From positions 3,862,001-3,926,000 of the forward strand of contig CP163498.1 in the NCBI GenBank assembly GCA_041071465.1: 64,000 nt of DNA, given 5' to 3'. This document shows, one piece after another, positions 27,933-37,711 of this stretch (within the stretch, counting starts at the first letter, position 1; the number at the start of each line of letters is the position of its first letter). Both the position numbers and the translations under genes were made by a program. The DNA comes from Pseudomonas putida (lineage in GTDB: Bacteria > Pseudomonadota > Gammaproteobacteria > Pseudomonadales > Pseudomonadaceae). Under the pieces are notes generated by a model, which searched no databases, was not told the origin of the DNA, and saw nothing but the letters and a program-made list of their open reading frames with translations.

Positions 27933-29498
27933 TCAGGCAAGCATCCAATGCTGCGGGAGTAATTGCGTGATTTCGCTCGCCCGCTGTGTCGGAAGCCGCA
28001 TCAGTACATCCTTGAGATAGGCATACGGATCGTGCCCATTCATACGCGCCGACTGGATCAGGCTCATGATTGCCGCCGCCCTTTTTCCACTGCGCAGCGA
28101 CCCGGCAAATAACCAGTTCGAGCGCCCAAGCGCCCACGGCCGGATCAAATTCTCGATCTGGTTATTGTCGATGGGCACAGCACCATCTTCCAGGTAGCGC
28201 GTCAGCGCTACCCAGCGTTTAAGGCTGTAATCCAGGGCCTTGGCCGTGGCCGAACCCTCGGGCACAAGTTCGCGTTGGGCCAACATCCACTCATGCAGTT
28301 TTTCAGCGATGGGCACCGCTGTTTCCTGACGTAATCGCCAGCGGGCTTCGTCGCTCATTTCCTTGGCGTGTCGCTCGACTTCATACAACCCGCCAATCGA
28401 GTGAAGCGCCTGCTCCGCCAACTGGCTTTTATTGGCTGCATGCAGGTCGAAGAATTTGCGGCGTGCATGGGCCATGCAGCCGATTTCGGTGATGCCCAGC
28501 TCGAAGCTGGCCTTGTAGCCGGCGAAGTCATCGCAGACCAGCTTACCGTTCCACGTGCCCAGGAAGTTACGCGCATGTTCGCCGGCACGGCTGGGGCTGA
28601 AGTCGTAGACCACGGCCTTTAGGGCCGAGAAAGGCGTGGTGCTATAGGCCCACACGTAAGCGCGGTGGGTTTTCTTTTCGCCTGGTGCGAGCATCTGAAC
28701 CGGGGTCTCATCGGCGTGGATCACGCCCTGGGCCAACACATGCTCACGCAGCGCATCGACCAGAGGCTGGAGCTGCACACCGGTCTGTCCGATCCATTGC
28801 GCCAGTGTCGAACGGGCGATGGGCAGTCCGGCCCGACCAAAAATCTTCTCCTGCCGGTACAGCGGTAAATGGTCGGCGAACTTCGCCACCATCACGTGGG
28901 CCAAAAGGCCTGCGGTCGGGATGCCCTTGTCGATCACTTGGGCCGGTACAGGCGCCTGGATCAGTGTTTCACACTGACGGCACGTCCATTTTCCACGCAC
29001 ATGCCGCTCAACTGTGAACACGCCCGGAGTGTAATCGAGCTTCTCGCTGACGTCTTCGCCGATTCGCTGAAGCTGGCAGCCGCACACGCACTGAGTATTC
29101 TCTGGTTCGTGACGGATCACGGTTCGCGGAAACTGCGGCGGCAGTGGTGCACGCTTGGGCTTATGACGTGGCTCGGCCGGTGCGGCCGGCGGATTGGCTG
29201 CCTTCAGCTCGGCTTCGATAGCTGCGATATCGGTATCGAGCAGATCATCAAGCAGACTGCCTTGGTCGGGGCTCAGTTGCTCGCTGCGCTTGGCGAACTT
29301 GTGTCGCTTGAGGATGGCGATTTCATGAGCCAGTTGCTCGTTGACCGTTTCGAGGCGTTGGATTTTCTGGCTCATGGAGTCGACCTGGGACAGCAACTGC
29401 ATAGCCTGTTCGGCCAAGCCGCGCAGCTGTTCCGGTGTCATCTGGTCGAGATTGGGCGAGGAAGTCATGCCGCTGATTGTGTCAGAGCAGGTCGTCAA
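27933..29498 (-). CDS. tnpC: IS66 transposase TnpC (DDE)
   Basis: The 521-residue protein has a coiled coil at residues 30-65, a zinc-finger-like CVCGCQL segment, the IS66 helix-turn-helix region and a DDE core with HADETPVQML, LVCDDFAGYKASF and a late NNQIEN glutamate. It ends with the IS66 C-terminal domain (SLIQSARMNGHDPYAYLKDV). It cuts and joins the element ends. The reading frame is intact, so the element may still be active. Confidence 0.92.
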   Translation of the reverse strand: MTTCSDTISGMTSSPNLDQMTPEQLRGLAEQAMQLLSQVDSMSQKIQRLETVNEQLAHEIAILKRHKFAKRSEQLSPDQGSLLDDLLDTDIAAIEAELKAANPPAAPAEPRHKPKRAPLPPQFPRTVIRHEPENTQCVCGCQLQRIGEDVSEKLDYTPGVFTVERHVRGKWTCRQCETLIQAPVPAQVIDKGIPTAGLLAHVMVAKFADHLPLYRQEKIFGRAGLPIARSTLAQWIGQTGVQLQPLVDALREHVLAQGVIHADETPVQMLAPGEKKTHRAYVWAYSTTPFSALKAVVYDFSPSRAGEHARNFLGTWNGKLVCDDFAGYKASFELGITEIGCMAHARRKFFDLHAANKSQLAEQALHSIGGLYEVERHAKEMSDEARWRLRQETAVPIAEKLHEWMLAQRELVPEGSATAKALDYSLKRWVALTRYLEDGAVPIDNNQIENLIRPWALGRSNWLFAGSLRSGKRAAAIMSLIQSARMNGHDPYAYLKDVLMRLPTQRASEITQLLPQHWMLA

Positions 29499-29529
29499 CA
29501 GCGATAAACCGATGGGCTAATGGCAGGGG

Positions 29530-29865
29530 CTAAAGCACTGTGATCGCGCTGCCTGCGCCGACCCGCTGCCACGGCAAACCCAGTACCAAGGCTTGAAGTT
29601 GCTCGTTATCGAGTTCGACTTCCGATCCGTGACGGATGCCGGGCCAATGAAACTTGCCTTGGTTCAATCGTCGCGCTGCCAGCCAAATGCCCACACCGTC
29701 ATGCACCAAGACTTTCATTCGGTTGGCACGGCGATTAGCGAAGAGGTATGCGCAGTGCGGCTTCGCCACACCGAACACCGCGATCACCCTGGCCAGCGCG
29801 GTCTCGGTACCGGCGCGCATGTCCATAGGCTCGGTGGCAAGCCAGATGGCATCGATCCGAATCAT
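29530..29865 (-). CDS. tnpB: IS66 accessory protein TnpB
   Basis: The 111-residue product includes EPMDMRAGTETALARV and HCAYLFANRRANRMKVLVHD, which define the IS66 Orf2/TnpB family (not the IS200/IS605 TnpB nuclease). It is required for IS66 transposition, but its mechanism is unclear. Its start overlaps the tnpA stop by four bases. Confidence 0.9.
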   Translation of the reverse strand: MIRIDAIWLATEPMDMRAGTETALARVIAVFGVAKPHCAYLFANRRANRMKVLVHDGVGIWLAARRLNQGKFHWPGIRHGSEVELDNEQLQALVLGLPWQRVGAGSAITVL

Positions 29866-30194
29866 TCCAACAGGTCTCGCAGAAAGGTGGCACAGGCGAC
29901 AGCGCTTTCGGTCGGCCAGTTCACTTTGACGGTGCCACGCGGGTGCTGGATTTCAATGCAGATACTTGATGAAGCTGCCTGCGAATGTCCTCCGGCTAGC
30001 GGCAAGGGCACTGGAATGAAAGCAGGTTGCAGCGCCATAGTTTTGTTCGTGAGTACCCTAATCCATTTATGTACGAGGTTCGCGTTAAGGCTGTGCTTCT
30101 GCGCGACGCTGGCAATCGATGCGCCGGGCTGGGCGCACTCTTGGACAACTTGGGCCTTGAAGGATTTTGAATAGGAACGGCGTTGTGACTGCAT
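29862..30194 (-). CDS. tnpA: IS66 accessory protein TnpA
   Basis: This 110-residue protein begins with RRSYSKSFKAQVVQECAQPG and ASIASVAQKHSLNANLVHKW, the helix-turn-helix of the Transposase_8 group. It probably binds the element ends. The gene is first in the three-gene operon and lies about 50 bases inside the right end. Confidence 0.9.
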   Translation of the reverse strand: MQSQRRSYSKSFKAQVVQECAQPGASIASVAQKHSLNANLVHKWIRVLTNKTMALQPAFIPVPLPLAGGHSQAASSSICIEIQHPRGTVKVNWPTESAVACATFLRDLLE

Positions 30195-30220
30195 GGAAAG
30201 ACCCGCTTAAAAGGCTAGAA

Positions 30221-30251
30221 ATGGTGTCCACTTAAATTAGGTGGACACCAT
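30221..30251. repeat. 11-base inverted repeat at the right end of the IS66 element
   Basis: ATGGTGTCCAC at 30221-30231 is the exact reverse complement of GTGGACACCAT at 30241-30251, with nine bases between. It straddles the probable right end of the IS66 element. It could be the transposase binding site or two IS ends abutting. Confidence 0.6.
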
Positions 30252-30330
30252 CGCCTTTGGCGTCGGGGTCAGGAAGGTGAGTTGGCCGGACGGTTACGAA
30301 AAGTTTGGTCTTGTCAGTTTTGTCAGTCAT
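30232..30330 (-). pseudogene. 5' fragment of an unknown gene cut by the IS66 element
   Basis: An ATG at 30330, preceded by a strong GGAGGGGG ribosome site, opens MTDKTDKTKLFVTVRPTHLP and about eight more residues before the frame enters the IS66 end and stops. The good start signal suggests a real gene that lost its body when the element inserted or when a deletion formed beside it. I do not recognise the protein. It lies downstream of mhpE on the same strand, so it may once have belonged to the mhp operon. Confidence 0.45.
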
Positions 30331-30539
30331 AGCGACCCCCTCCGAAGCCCTTGAAAGGTCTTCAGAAAACACGTGATTGTGGTTTTAGTAACGCCAGTAA
30401 TGTGGAGCTACATCAGCTCAGTAATCACTCAGAAAAGAGTGAGTAGGTGGGCTGATCACTGCGTGTTCGGAGGTGCTGCCAGTAGGGATTTTGCGAGGCA
30501 TTCATGTCGGGTGGTCTCTCTTATTGTTGTCTCATAGAC

Positions 30540-30592
30540 CCCCTCCCTGACGGGAGGGGATTGCTGCAGACAGCTTGCGTGGAGCTGTCTGC
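30540..30592 (-). terminator. Two hairpins after mhpE
   Basis: A ten-base stem GCAGACAGCT / AGCTGTCTGC (30566-30592) lies just after the mhpE stop, followed by an eight-base stem CCCCTCCC / GGGAGGGG (30540-30559). Neither has a T-run on the minus strand, so they may attenuate or protect the 3' end of the transcript rather than terminate fully. Confidence 0.5.
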
Positions 30593-30597
30593 GAACC

Positions 30598-31608
30598 TCA
30601 GCGCTTCAGCAAATCCAGTGCGACATCGATGATCATGTCTTCCTGGCCACCGACCATGCGGCGTTTGCCCAGCTCGACCAGGATGTCTACTGCTTTGATG
30701 TCATAGCGCGCAGCTGCAACTTCTGCATGGCGAAGGAAGCTCGAATACACACCGGCGTAGCCGAGCGCGAGAGTCTCCCGATCAACACGTACCGGGCGAT
30801 CCTGGAGTGGGCGAACCAGGTCATCTGCTGCGTCCATCAGGGCGTACAGGTCAGTGCCGTGATTCCAGCCCAGCTTGTCTGCTGCCGCAATGAACACTTC
30901 CAGTGGGGCATTACCAGCACCGGCGCCCATGCCTGACAGGCTCGCGTCGATGCGGTCACAGCCTTCCTCCACGGCGACGATCGAGTTGGCTACGCCGAGG
31001 CTCAGGTTGTGGTGTGCGTGGATACCGGTATGAGTGGCCGGATCAAGCACCCCTTTCACTGCGCGGAAGCGCTCACGAATGTCATCCATATTCATCGCGC
31101 CGCCGGAGTCGACGACGTAAATGCAGGTGGCACCGTAGCTTTCCATCAGTTTTGCCTGCTGCGCGAGGCCTTCGGGGGTCTGCATGTGGCTCATCATCAG
31201 GAAGCCAACCGTGTCCATGCCGAGCTTACGGGCGTATTCGATGTGCTGCTTGGAGACGTCTGCCTCGGTGCAATGGGTGGCGACACGGACGACGCGAGCG
31301 CCTGCGGTATAGGCCGCTTTGAGGTCGTGTAGAGTACCAATCCCTGGGAGCAGCAGTGTTGCAATCTTGGCGTGCTTCACCGCGTCGGCGGCAGCTTCGA
31401 TCCACTCGATATCGGTGTGTGCGCCGAAGCCGTAGTTGAAGCTGGAGCCTTGAAGGCCGTCACCATGGGCTACTTCGATCGAATCGACCTTGGCGACATC
31501 CAGTGCTCGAGCGATTGCCTGGACCTGATCCAGTGAGTACTGGTGACGAATAGCGTGCATACCATCACGCAGGGTCACGTCCGAAATGTAGAGCTTTTTA
31601 CCGTTCAT
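30598..31608 (-). CDS. mhpE: 4-hydroxy-2-oxovalerate aldolase
   Basis: This 336-residue class II aldolase begins [20 protein letters not shown], with the metal-binding DxTLRDG motif of the DRE-TIM/HMGL family, and has the [13 protein letters not shown] histidine pair and a DmpG-like C-terminal communication domain. It splits 4-hydroxy-2-oxovalerate into pyruvate and acetaldehyde, which is channelled to MhpF. GGAGCGC precedes the ATG. It is the last gene of the mhpBCDFE operon, 11 bases after mhpF. Confidence 0.95.
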   Translation of the reverse strand: MNGKKLYISDVTLRDGMHAIRHQYSLDQVQAIARALDVAKVDSIEVAHGDGLQGSSFNYGFGAHTDIEWIEAAADAVKHAKIATLLLPGIGTLHDLKAAYTAGARVVRVATHCTEADVSKQHIEYARKLGMDTVGFLMMSHMQTPEGLAQQAKLMESYGATCIYVVDSGGAMNMDDIRERFRAVKGVLDPATHTGIHAHHNLSLGVANSIVAVEEGCDRIDASLSGMGAGAGNAPLEVFIAAADKLGWNHGTDLYALMDAADDLVRPLQDRPVRVDRETLALGYAGVYSSFLRHAEVAAARYDIKAVDILVELGKRRMVGGQEDMIIDVALDLLKR

Positions 31609-31619
31609 ATCTGCGCTCC

Positions 31620-32558
31620 TCAGGCTTGGCTCATCGACTGTGCCATGCGCTCGGCGGTAGCCAACGCAGCAGAAGTCATGATGTCGAGATTGCCTGCGTA
31701 CGATGGCAAGTAATGGGCAGCACCCTCGACCTCAAGGAAAACAGAGGTCTTCAGGCCACTGAATTTGCCTTGGCCGGGAATGTTCAGTGGGGCAGATTCA
31801 GGGATGACTTCAAACTGCACTTTCTGCTTGAGGCGGTAGCCGGGGACATACGCATTCACTGCGGCAACCATTTCTTCAATGGAGGCCTCAACCTGATCCT
31901 GGTCCGCTGCTTCAGACAACACGTAGACGGTGTCGCGCATCATCAGAGGAGGCTCAGCCGGATTCATGATGATGATGGCTTTACCTTTGGCTGCGCCGCC
32001 AATGACTTCGATGGCTTTCGAGGTGGTTTCAGTGAATTCGTCGATGTTCGCTCGGGTGCCTGGGCCCGCCGATTTGGAGGCAATTGATGCGACGATCTCT
32101 GCGTAATGCACTTTGGCAACACGCGATACTGCAGCGACCATTGGAATAGTTGCCTGGCCGCCGCACGTGACCATGTTCAGGTTCTGCGCGTTGACGTGTT
32201 CTTCGAGGTTAACCACTGGTACGCAGTAAGGGCCGATAGCTGCCGGAGTAAGGTCGATCACCCGGATGCCTGGCTTGCACTCACGCAGCATGGCGTCGTT
32301 TTTGACGTGAGCACCGGCACTGGTAGCATCGAAGATGAAATCGATGTCAGCAAACTCTGGCATTTTGACCAGGCCAGCGACACCTTCGTGAGTGGTAGCC
32401 ACGCCCATTCGGCCTGCGCGGGCCAGACCATCAGAAGCAGCGTCGATACCAACCATCACGGCCATTTCCAGGTGCTTGGCATTGCGCAGGATCTTGATCA
32501 TCAAATCGGTGCCGATGTTTCCGGAGCCGACAATGGCGACTTTGCGTTTTGTAGTCAT
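31620..32558 (-). CDS. mhpF: Acetaldehyde dehydrogenase (acylating)
   Basis: The 312-residue enzyme has the N-terminal NAD motif [14 protein letters not shown] and the acyl-accepting cysteine in [12 protein letters not shown] (Cys132). It converts acetaldehyde, NAD and CoA to acetyl-CoA in a complex with the MhpE aldolase. I start at the ATG at 32558 because the longer frame adds 26 residues ahead of the Rossmann fold. It lies between mhpD (13-base gap) and mhpE (11-base gap), the usual gene order. Confidence 0.95.
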   Translation of the reverse strand: MTTKRKVAIVGSGNIGTDLMIKILRNAKHLEMAVMVGIDAASDGLARAGRMGVATTHEGVAGLVKMPEFADIDFIFDATSAGAHVKNDAMLRECKPGIRVIDLTPAAIGPYCVPVVNLEEHVNAQNLNMVTCGGQATIPMVAAVSRVAKVHYAEIVASIASKSAGPGTRANIDEFTETTSKAIEVIGGAAKGKAIIIMNPAEPPLMMRDTVYVLSEAADQDQVEASIEEMVAAVNAYVPGYRLKQKVQFEVIPESAPLNIPGQGKFSGLKTSVFLEVEGAAHYLPSYAGNLDIMTSAALATAERMAQSMSQA

Positions 32559-32571
32559 TTCTAGATCTCCA

Positions 32572-33366
32572 TCACTCGACACTGAACGACACGCCGACGC
32601 GGCCAAGGCCTTCGATTTCGGCTTCAAAATGATCACCTGCGCTTACGCCGACCATCGGTCCCAGGGCACCTGTGAGGATGATGTCGCCTGCTTTGAGAGG
32701 TTCACCAAACTCAGCCATTGTGCGAGCGAGCCAAACAGCTGCATTCAGCGGATTACCCAGGCATTCGGCACCACTGCCAGAGCTGACGACCTCACCGTTT
32801 TTAGAGAGCCGCATCGTTGCGCCGCGCAGGTCTAGGCCATCAATGCGCTGTGCAGGGCCGCCAAGGACAAAACACCCGCTTGATGCGTTATCAGCCACGG
32901 TGTCGGCGAATTTGATGTTCCAGCCCTCAATGCGGCTGCCGACAATTTCAAGCGCCGGGAGAACCCAGCCAGTTGCGGCGATGACGTCTGCGAAAGTTGT
33001 GGAAGCGCTAGGCAGGTCGCGTTCCAGAACCAGTGCAATTTCTGCCTCGATTTTGGGCTGCAGAACACGTTCGAACGGAACCACTTCGTTGTCGCCGTAC
33101 GCCATGTCTGCAAACAGGCAGCCGAAGTCCGGCTGGTCTACGCCCAGCTGGGCCTGGACCTTGGGGTTGGTCAATCCAATCTTGCGGCCAACCAGACGCT
33201 GTCCATTTGCGATGGCATGGGCTTGGTTCAAGCGTTGAATCGCATAGGCACTTTCCACGTTTGTGGCGCCGATCACGTCACGCAGTGGTCCAACAGGCTC
33301 GCCCTTTCCTTCAGCTCTGCGCAGATCAGCCGCCAAGCGCTCAAGGGTCTCTTGTGTAATGTTCAT
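32572..33366 (-). CDS. mhpD: 2-hydroxypenta-2,4-dienoate hydratase
   Basis: The 264-residue product belongs to the hydratase/decarboxylase (FAH-like) family: [20 protein letters not shown], then the acidic metal-site segment [13 protein letters not shown] and the C-terminal [19 protein letters not shown]. It adds water to 2-hydroxypenta-2,4-dienoate to give 4-hydroxy-2-oxovalerate. The start at 33366 gives a length close to E. coli MhpD and leaves an 11-base gap to mhpC. Confidence 0.93.
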   Translation of the reverse strand: MNITQETLERLAADLRRAEGKGEPVGPLRDVIGATNVESAYAIQRLNQAHAIANGQRLVGRKIGLTNPKVQAQLGVDQPDFGCLFADMAYGDNEVVPFERVLQPKIEAEIALVLERDLPSASTTFADVIAATGWVLPALEIVGSRIEGWNIKFADTVADNASSGCFVLGGPAQRIDGLDLRGATMRLSKNGEVVSSGSGAECLGNPLNAAVWLARTMAEFGEPLKAGDIILTGALGPMVGVSAGDHFEAEIEGLGRVGVSFSVE

Positions 33367-33377
33367 CGTGACCTCGA

Positions 33378-34235
33378 TCAGTGGGTGAGGAAGTCGAGAA
33401 CCATGCGGTTGAACGTGTCCGCGTGTTCCCATTGGGCCCAGTGGCCGCATTTGTTGAAGACATGCAGTTGAGAGTTGGGGATGCCGGCAACCAGGCGTAG
33501 GCCGGTGTCCATCGGGACAAAGCGGTCATTGCGACCCCAAACTACGAGGGTCTCGGCCTGAATCTCGCCGAGGCGATGGCTGAAGTCAGGGAACTGCTTG
33601 AGGTTCGCAGCGAGGCTCGCGGTGAAATTTTCGAGGTGGTCTTTTCGAGCCAGCATGTTGTCCAGGCGCGCTTGGAACAGTTCCTCGGTGAGGTCGCTGG
33701 TGTCGTAGACGAAGATGTTCATCATCTTCTTGAGGTTTTCGATCGTTGGCTCGCGGTACAGGCCGTTGAGTAATTTGATGCCTTCAGTCGGCATTGATAC
33801 GAATGGGCTGACCCCGCCGGTGCCTCCGCCCATAAGCACGAGTTTGCCTACGCGCTCAGGCCAAGTCAGCGTGAAGGCTACGGCTGTATGGCCACCCATG
33901 GAGTTGCCGAGCAAGTGCACCTTGTCCAGGTCCAGCTTATCGACCAAACCTTTCAGAACACGGGCATTAAGATCGGAGCGAGAGCCTGTGCTGACGATCG
34001 AATCACTTTTACTCCAGCCAGGGCAGTCCATGAGGATGACCCGGAAGCCAGCCTCTACCAGTGGCTCGATGTTGCGATTGAAGTTGGCCCAGCCGCTAGC
34101 ACCAGGGCCAGAACCGTGCAGCATGACAACCGTTTCTTTGCCTTCACCGCAGTCGTTGTAATGAATATTCAGATCCAGCTCGCCGTCTTGGACGCGAACG
34201 AATTTGCTGGTGTCTTTTTCAGTAATTGCAGTCAC
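33378..34235 (-). CDS. mhpC: Meta-cleavage product hydrolase
   Basis: The alpha/beta-hydrolase has 285 residues with the oxyanion-hole [10 protein letters not shown], the nucleophile Ser112 in [11 protein letters not shown], the acid Asp in [11 protein letters not shown] and the base His in [14 protein letters not shown]. It cleaves the C-C bond of the ring-opened product, releasing 2-hydroxypenta-2,4-dienoate and, for a phenylpropionate substrate, succinate. A GTG at 34235 with GGAG eight bases upstream is the best start. The gene follows mhpB by 22 bases. Confidence 0.93.
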   Translation of the reverse strand: MTAITEKDTSKFVRVQDGELDLNIHYNDCGEGKETVVMLHGSGPGASGWANFNRNIEPLVEAGFRVILMDCPGWSKSDSIVSTGSRSDLNARVLKGLVDKLDLDKVHLLGNSMGGHTAVAFTLTWPERVGKLVLMGGGTGGVSPFVSMPTEGIKLLNGLYREPTIENLKKMMNIFVYDTSDLTEELFQARLDNMLARKDHLENFTASLAANLKQFPDFSHRLGEIQAETLVVWGRNDRFVPMDTGLRLVAGIPNSQLHVFNKCGHWAQWEHADTFNRMVLDFLTH

Positions 34236-34257
34236 GATTGATTCTCCGTGAAGGTTG

Positions 34258-35201
34258 TTAGCGCTGAGAGTGCGCACTGATAGAGCCGAAGCCTGCGATC
34301 CACTCCGGGATCTCTCGGTAGTAGCGATCAGTTGCGGTGTATGCGCCGTGGGCAGCGAGCGCTGAGAACGCAGCGACCCAGGCCTTGACCTCATGCGTGG
34401 ATTTGCCGGCCAATTCGGAAAGATGTGCGTTGGGGAGCTGATCCAGATCGCTCAACAGGTCCTGCTCAACAACGTCGAGGAAGTATTGATCCCACTCGGG
34501 ATTCAGCGGGTGGAGGGTGTTCTGATCTTCGACAAATCGCTCAGCTGCGATGACCACGCGTTGGGTGCGAGCGGTGCGCTCGTCTTCTGGCAGGTTGCGG
34601 CCACTGCCCATGAGCCGATCAGCCATCCGGGCATCGACTTTGGCTAACTCCGGAACTGGAGGTTGGTGTGAAAGGCCCCCCGATCCCAGGAACAGCACCC
34701 GCTTGTTCAGGGTGCGCGTAAATCGACCGACCGCATCACCCATCAACCTGACTCGCTCGAAGGTAGGCAGAGGCGGGGCCACACAGTTCACGAAGATCGG
34801 CAAGACCGGATACTTGTCCAGGCCGCCGAGAAGGAATTCGAGCGGTTGAGCGAAGCCGTGGTCGACCTGCATGCGATACGAAACAGGCATGTCGATGCCA
34901 TTGCTCAGCAGAGACTCAGCACAAGCTTCAGCGATGGATTTGGGGACAGACAGGGTGCCGGCGAGCGAGCCGAAATCGCCGATGGCTTCTGCCGCCATGC
35001 CCAGGCAGAAGGGGGCATGACATCGTAGAAGAAGCCGTTGTAATGGTCTGGAGCGAAAAGCACCACGAGCTCAGGATCGAAAGCGGCGATGCGTGCACGG
35101 GCGGCGCGGATCACCTCATCTACTTCATCGAGCACGTTCTTGGGCGGATCGAAATGCCCAATGAGGGGCGTGTGCGATAGGCAATGCAGGTAAGCGTTCA
35201 T
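34258..35201 (-). CDS. mhpB: Extradiol dioxygenase, LigB type (MhpB-like), frameshifted
   Basis: The protein opens [20 protein letters not shown] and has [35 protein letters not shown] and [19 protein letters not shown], matching E. coli MhpB. It uses Fe(II) to cleave 2,3-dihydroxyphenylpropionate-type catechols next to the hydroxyls. The frame breaks after VMPP: five C (plus strand G, 35011-35015) stand where six are needed to read [15 protein letters not shown]. With one base restored the length is 314 residues, the normal value. All other residues look functional, so a base-call error is likely. It is the first gene of the mhpBCDFE operon. Confidence 0.88.
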
Positions 35202-35340
35202 CGATACGAAACCTTTACGTCGTGCCCCAGTGCAGGCCGCCTCGCACTGGGACGGCATGAGCGCTTTCCTCAATGCCTTACGGCAGAGGGGCAGCGCCAT
35301 GCAGGTAGATTTGTTTTTGTCTGCCTGATCATCATGCACG

Positions 35341-35360
35341 CTAGAATGCTAGCATGCAAG
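35341..35360. promoter_or_regulatory. Operator motif in the mhpB/gntR divergent region, copy 1
   Basis: CTAGAATGC-TA-GCATGCAAG lies about 140 bases upstream of the mhpB start. It matches the hydroxylase-upstream copy at all nine positions of the right half and seven of nine on the left. Its position is consistent with a site controlling the mhpB promoter. Confidence 0.65.
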
Positions 35361-35455
35361 CTTAGAGATGCCCGCTCATCGTCGTATGGATTCACGCGTT
35401 GGGAATGGGTCGCGACGGATGACGAAGCGATTGGTGCGAAAATCTGGTTTACTAT

Positions 35456-35475
35456 CCGAAATGCTAGTATGCAAG
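35456..35475. promoter_or_regulatory. Operator motif in the mhpB/gntR divergent region, copy 2
   Basis: CCGAAATGC-TA-GTATGCAAG lies about 50 bases before the GntR/FCD start codon and 115 bases from copy 1. It is the most degenerate copy, suggesting weaker binding and autoregulation of the regulator gene; that is inference. Confidence 0.55.
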
Positions 35476-35526
35476 CCAGTTAGCGAAATGTTGAATCGCG
35501 CACTCAGTCCTAGGAAGATCACACCG

Positions 35527-36192
35527 ATGCAAGTGGCAAACAAGAAGACCGCTATCTATCAGCACATTTTGGAACGCCTACTGAATCGTAGATATGCGTT
35601 CGGTGAAAAAATCCTGGTAAAGGAAATCAGCGAGGAAACGGGTGTCAGTCGTCAGCCAATCATGACCGCACTGAACAGCCTGCAGGAGAGGGGCTTTGTC
35701 GTGATCACTGCCCAGGTTGGATGTGAGGTTGTGCACCCTACACGTTTGGAAGTTGATGACTTCTACCAAATGTTTGCGAACAACGAAGCGCTTATCGCAG
35801 GGCTTGCTGCTGAGCGTGGCTCCCCTGATGATGTGCTGCGTATGTCCGAGATCAACGACAAAATTAGAAGCATCAATCCAGCTCACAGCGATGCTGCCGA
35901 CAGTTATCGGAATTTGAACGTAGAATTCCATCGCGTGCTGCACTCAATGGCGAAATCGCCAATACTCTCGTCACGCCAAGTAGCAAATTTCGAGCTATCC
36001 GACTTTTTCATCGTGCAAACCTGCGGCTTCCAAGTGCACTTGGGGGCTGCTACTGATGAGCATGATGAGATTCTTGCAGCGCTTAAAACCAGGAACAAAA
36101 AGGCTGCAGCCAATGCGGCTGCGAGCCATATTCACAGTGTGGCGAAGGATGTCGTATCTAAAATGCCTGAGGCTGAGAAGCTAGCCTCATAG
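35527..36192 (+). CDS. GntR-family regulator, FCD subfamily
   Basis: The 221-residue protein has an N-terminal GntR winged helix (AFGEKILVKEISEETGVSRQPI, split here as AFGEKILVKE and ISEETGVSRQPI) and an all-helical FCD ligand domain with the metal/ligand residues expected around NVEFHRVLHSMAKSP and the final HIHSVAKDV. FCD regulators commonly repress catabolic operons until an acidic metabolite binds. The ATG at 35527 with AGGAAG upstream gives a normal length; the frame extends further upstream without homology. It is divergent from mhpBCDFE, with two copies of the shared palindrome between. Its end overlaps the convergent MetA-type gene by six bases. Confidence 0.85.
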   Translation: MQVANKKTAIYQHILERLLNRRYAFGEKILVKEISEETGVSRQPIMTALNSLQERGFVVITAQVGCEVVHPTRLEVDDFYQMFANNEALIAGLAAERGSPDDVLRMSEINDKIRSINPAHSDAADSYRNLNVEFHRVLHSMAKSPILSSRQVANFELSDFFIVQTCGFQVHLGAATDEHDEILAALKTRNKKAAANAAASHIHSVAKDVVSKMPEAEKLAS

Positions 36193-37104
36193 CGGGAAAG
36201 CGAACTCAAGCCATAGAGAGTCGCCTTTGGGACCGTTCTTGACCGCGGTCTCACGCATCCACTTGAGCACGACCCCTGACTTCTGATCAAACGCATAGAA
36301 GATTTGGGGGCCAACGGCGAATTTACTCAGCCGGTTCCCATCATCGAGGTCACCATGGTCGTAGCGATCATCGGTGACCTGCTTGGTGTAATATCCCACC
36401 AAACCCAGCTGAACCTTGGGATTGGACTGCAGCCTGTAGCCAAGCAGGTAGTCGACGTTGAACACGTTGCCCGAGCGATAGTCGGTGTCGTCGTTCTTCG
36501 CATTGATGGTGAAGGTCGGTGCAATCGAGACCTCCCAGTTAGGGTGGGGGAACCAGGTTAGGTCAAATTCCTGAGTATAGCTCGCATAGCCTGGCGGGCT
36601 ATTCGCTAACTTATTACCGTCATAGTTTCCCAATGGGACAAAGGCACTGAATCCCGTTAGCAAGTGCAAGTTTTCGGAAGGCGAGTAGCCGACATATAGA
36701 GGGGTAAGGTACAGCTGCCTGAAGCCGGAGTCTGTATCACTGTTTCCGAATGCCTCAACCTTGATCTTGTTCGCTGACCCGATGATTCCGCTGCTGAGAG
36801 TAACGCCGCTATCGAATTTCACGTCCCACGTGTGCACCACACGAATAGCTTGAACAAAATTCTCCAAGCTGAACCCTGGGACAGAGGATTTGCCACTGTT
36901 GTCTTTAAAGCTATCCGCCTTGTAGTAGGCGGTATAACTGTACAAAGAGGTTTCACCTGGTGGGGGCAGGATTGCCGGAAGAACGGTCTGTACGCCTAGC
37001 GGCCAAACGGTATCTCCACTTTCAGTACCGTAACATAGCGAAGAAACGAGCAAAGAGCATCCGAACGCGCTAGCAACGCCGGCGCGTGTTACATAACTTT
37101 TCAT
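36187..37104 (-). CDS. Outer-membrane protein of the MetA/SphA-like 'phenol degradation' family
   Basis: From the ATG at 37104 the product has a signal peptide (MKSYVTRAGVASAFGCSLLV through a C-x2-G region) and about 285 residues rich in alternating aromatic/polar strands, ending in Phe-Pro-Leu. Segments such as PPPGETSLYSYTAYYKADSF and LYLTPLYVGYSPSENLHLLTG fit the Phenol_MetA_deg family found in many aromatic-degradation clusters and thought to aid uptake across the outer membrane. It is last in a three-gene operon with the MDR dehydrogenase and the cupin. Confidence 0.75.
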   Translation of the reverse strand: MKSYVTRAGVASAFGCSLLVSSLCYGTESGDTVWPLGVQTVLPAILPPPGETSLYSYTAYYKADSFKDNSGKSSVPGFSLENFVQAIRVVHTWDVKFDSGVTLSSGIIGSANKIKVEAFGNSDTDSGFRQLYLTPLYVGYSPSENLHLLTGFSAFVPLGNYDGNKLANSPPGYASYTQEFDLTWFPHPNWEVSIAPTFTINAKNDDTDYRSGNVFNVDYLLGYRLQSNPKVQLGLVGYYTKQVTDDRYDHGDLDDGNRLSKFAVGPQIFYAFDQKSGVVLKWMRETAVKNGPKGDSLWLEFAFPL

Positions 37105-37126
37105 TATTATTATCCTATGTAATTTT

Positions 37127-37666
37127 TTACCGCAGGACGTGGGCGCCAATCAGGACGAATGTAACCAACGCAGGTTCGGTCCCGGGGTTTCGCCAAGCAT
37201 GTATATTGCCTTGCTGCACCACGATGTCTCCGCTCGCGAGCTCCCTGATCTGGCCGTCGTCCAGTTCGAGAATGAGAGGGCCTTTGACCACAATGCCGTA
37301 GTCGACTGTCGGAGATGCGTGCATGCCTGGTCGCTCAAGGTCGAAGCATTCATACAGTCCAAGCAGGTGGCGTTGCTGCTCAGCATGGGCCTCCTCGGGA
37401 TTGAAATCCGAGGACTGGAAGATTGAGTCAGGCGGGAAGCTCACCGCCAGACACTTGGTTTCTCCAGGCTGAGGCAGCAGTGAAGAGCTGGCTTGAACTG
37501 GATCGTCAAATGCTTCAGGAAGGGACGGAGATGCCACCGTTTGCCATATTAAAGAAGTAGCGAATCCTGGAATATTTTTGTACTCATGGGTCTGAGGCGC
37601 GAAACCGTCGGCTAGGAATACAGCTTTACCATTCTGCGTGCCTGCAACTACTCGTCTCACTTTCAT
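37127..37666 (-). CDS. Cupin-domain protein
   Basis: The 179-residue protein has one C-terminal cupin barrel: MHASPTVDYGIVVKGPLILE followed by ELASGDIVVQQGNIHAWRNP, equivalent to the two cupin motifs. The second motif keeps its His, but the first is only partly conserved (H-x5-Y instead of H-x-H), so metal binding is uncertain. Small cupins in aromatic clusters act as isomerases, dioxygenases or sensors. It lies 45 bases after the dehydrogenase and 22 before the outer-membrane gene on the same strand. Confidence 0.75.
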   Translation of the reverse strand: MKVRRVVAGTQNGKAVFLADGFAPQTHEYKNIPGFATSLIWQTVASPSLPEAFDDPVQASSSLLPQPGETKCLAVSFPPDSIFQSSDFNPEEAHAEQQRHLLGLYECFDLERPGMHASPTVDYGIVVKGPLILELDDGQIRELASGDIVVQQGNIHAWRNPGTEPALVTFVLIGAHVLR

Positions 37667-37711
37667 GTTGGATCTCCGACTGAGCGCCGCCCGATCGAGC
37701 GGCGCTGCGTT

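Larger units (their letters stand above)
27917..30246 (-). mobile_element. IS66-family insertion sequence
   Basis: Three genes in the order tnpA-tnpB-tnpC on the minus strand form a complete IS66 gene set. Short imperfect inverted ends are visible: GTCCACTTAG at 27917-27926 and TTAGGTGGAC at 30237-30246. I found no 8-base target duplication, so the exact ends are approximate. The element separates the Nudix gene from the mhp operon and truncates a small frame at its right end. Confidence 0.75.

Noticed and set aside
27909..30254. Target-site duplication around the IS66 element
   Set aside because: The eight bases outside the two putative ends differ, so either the ends are misplaced or a deletion removed one copy.
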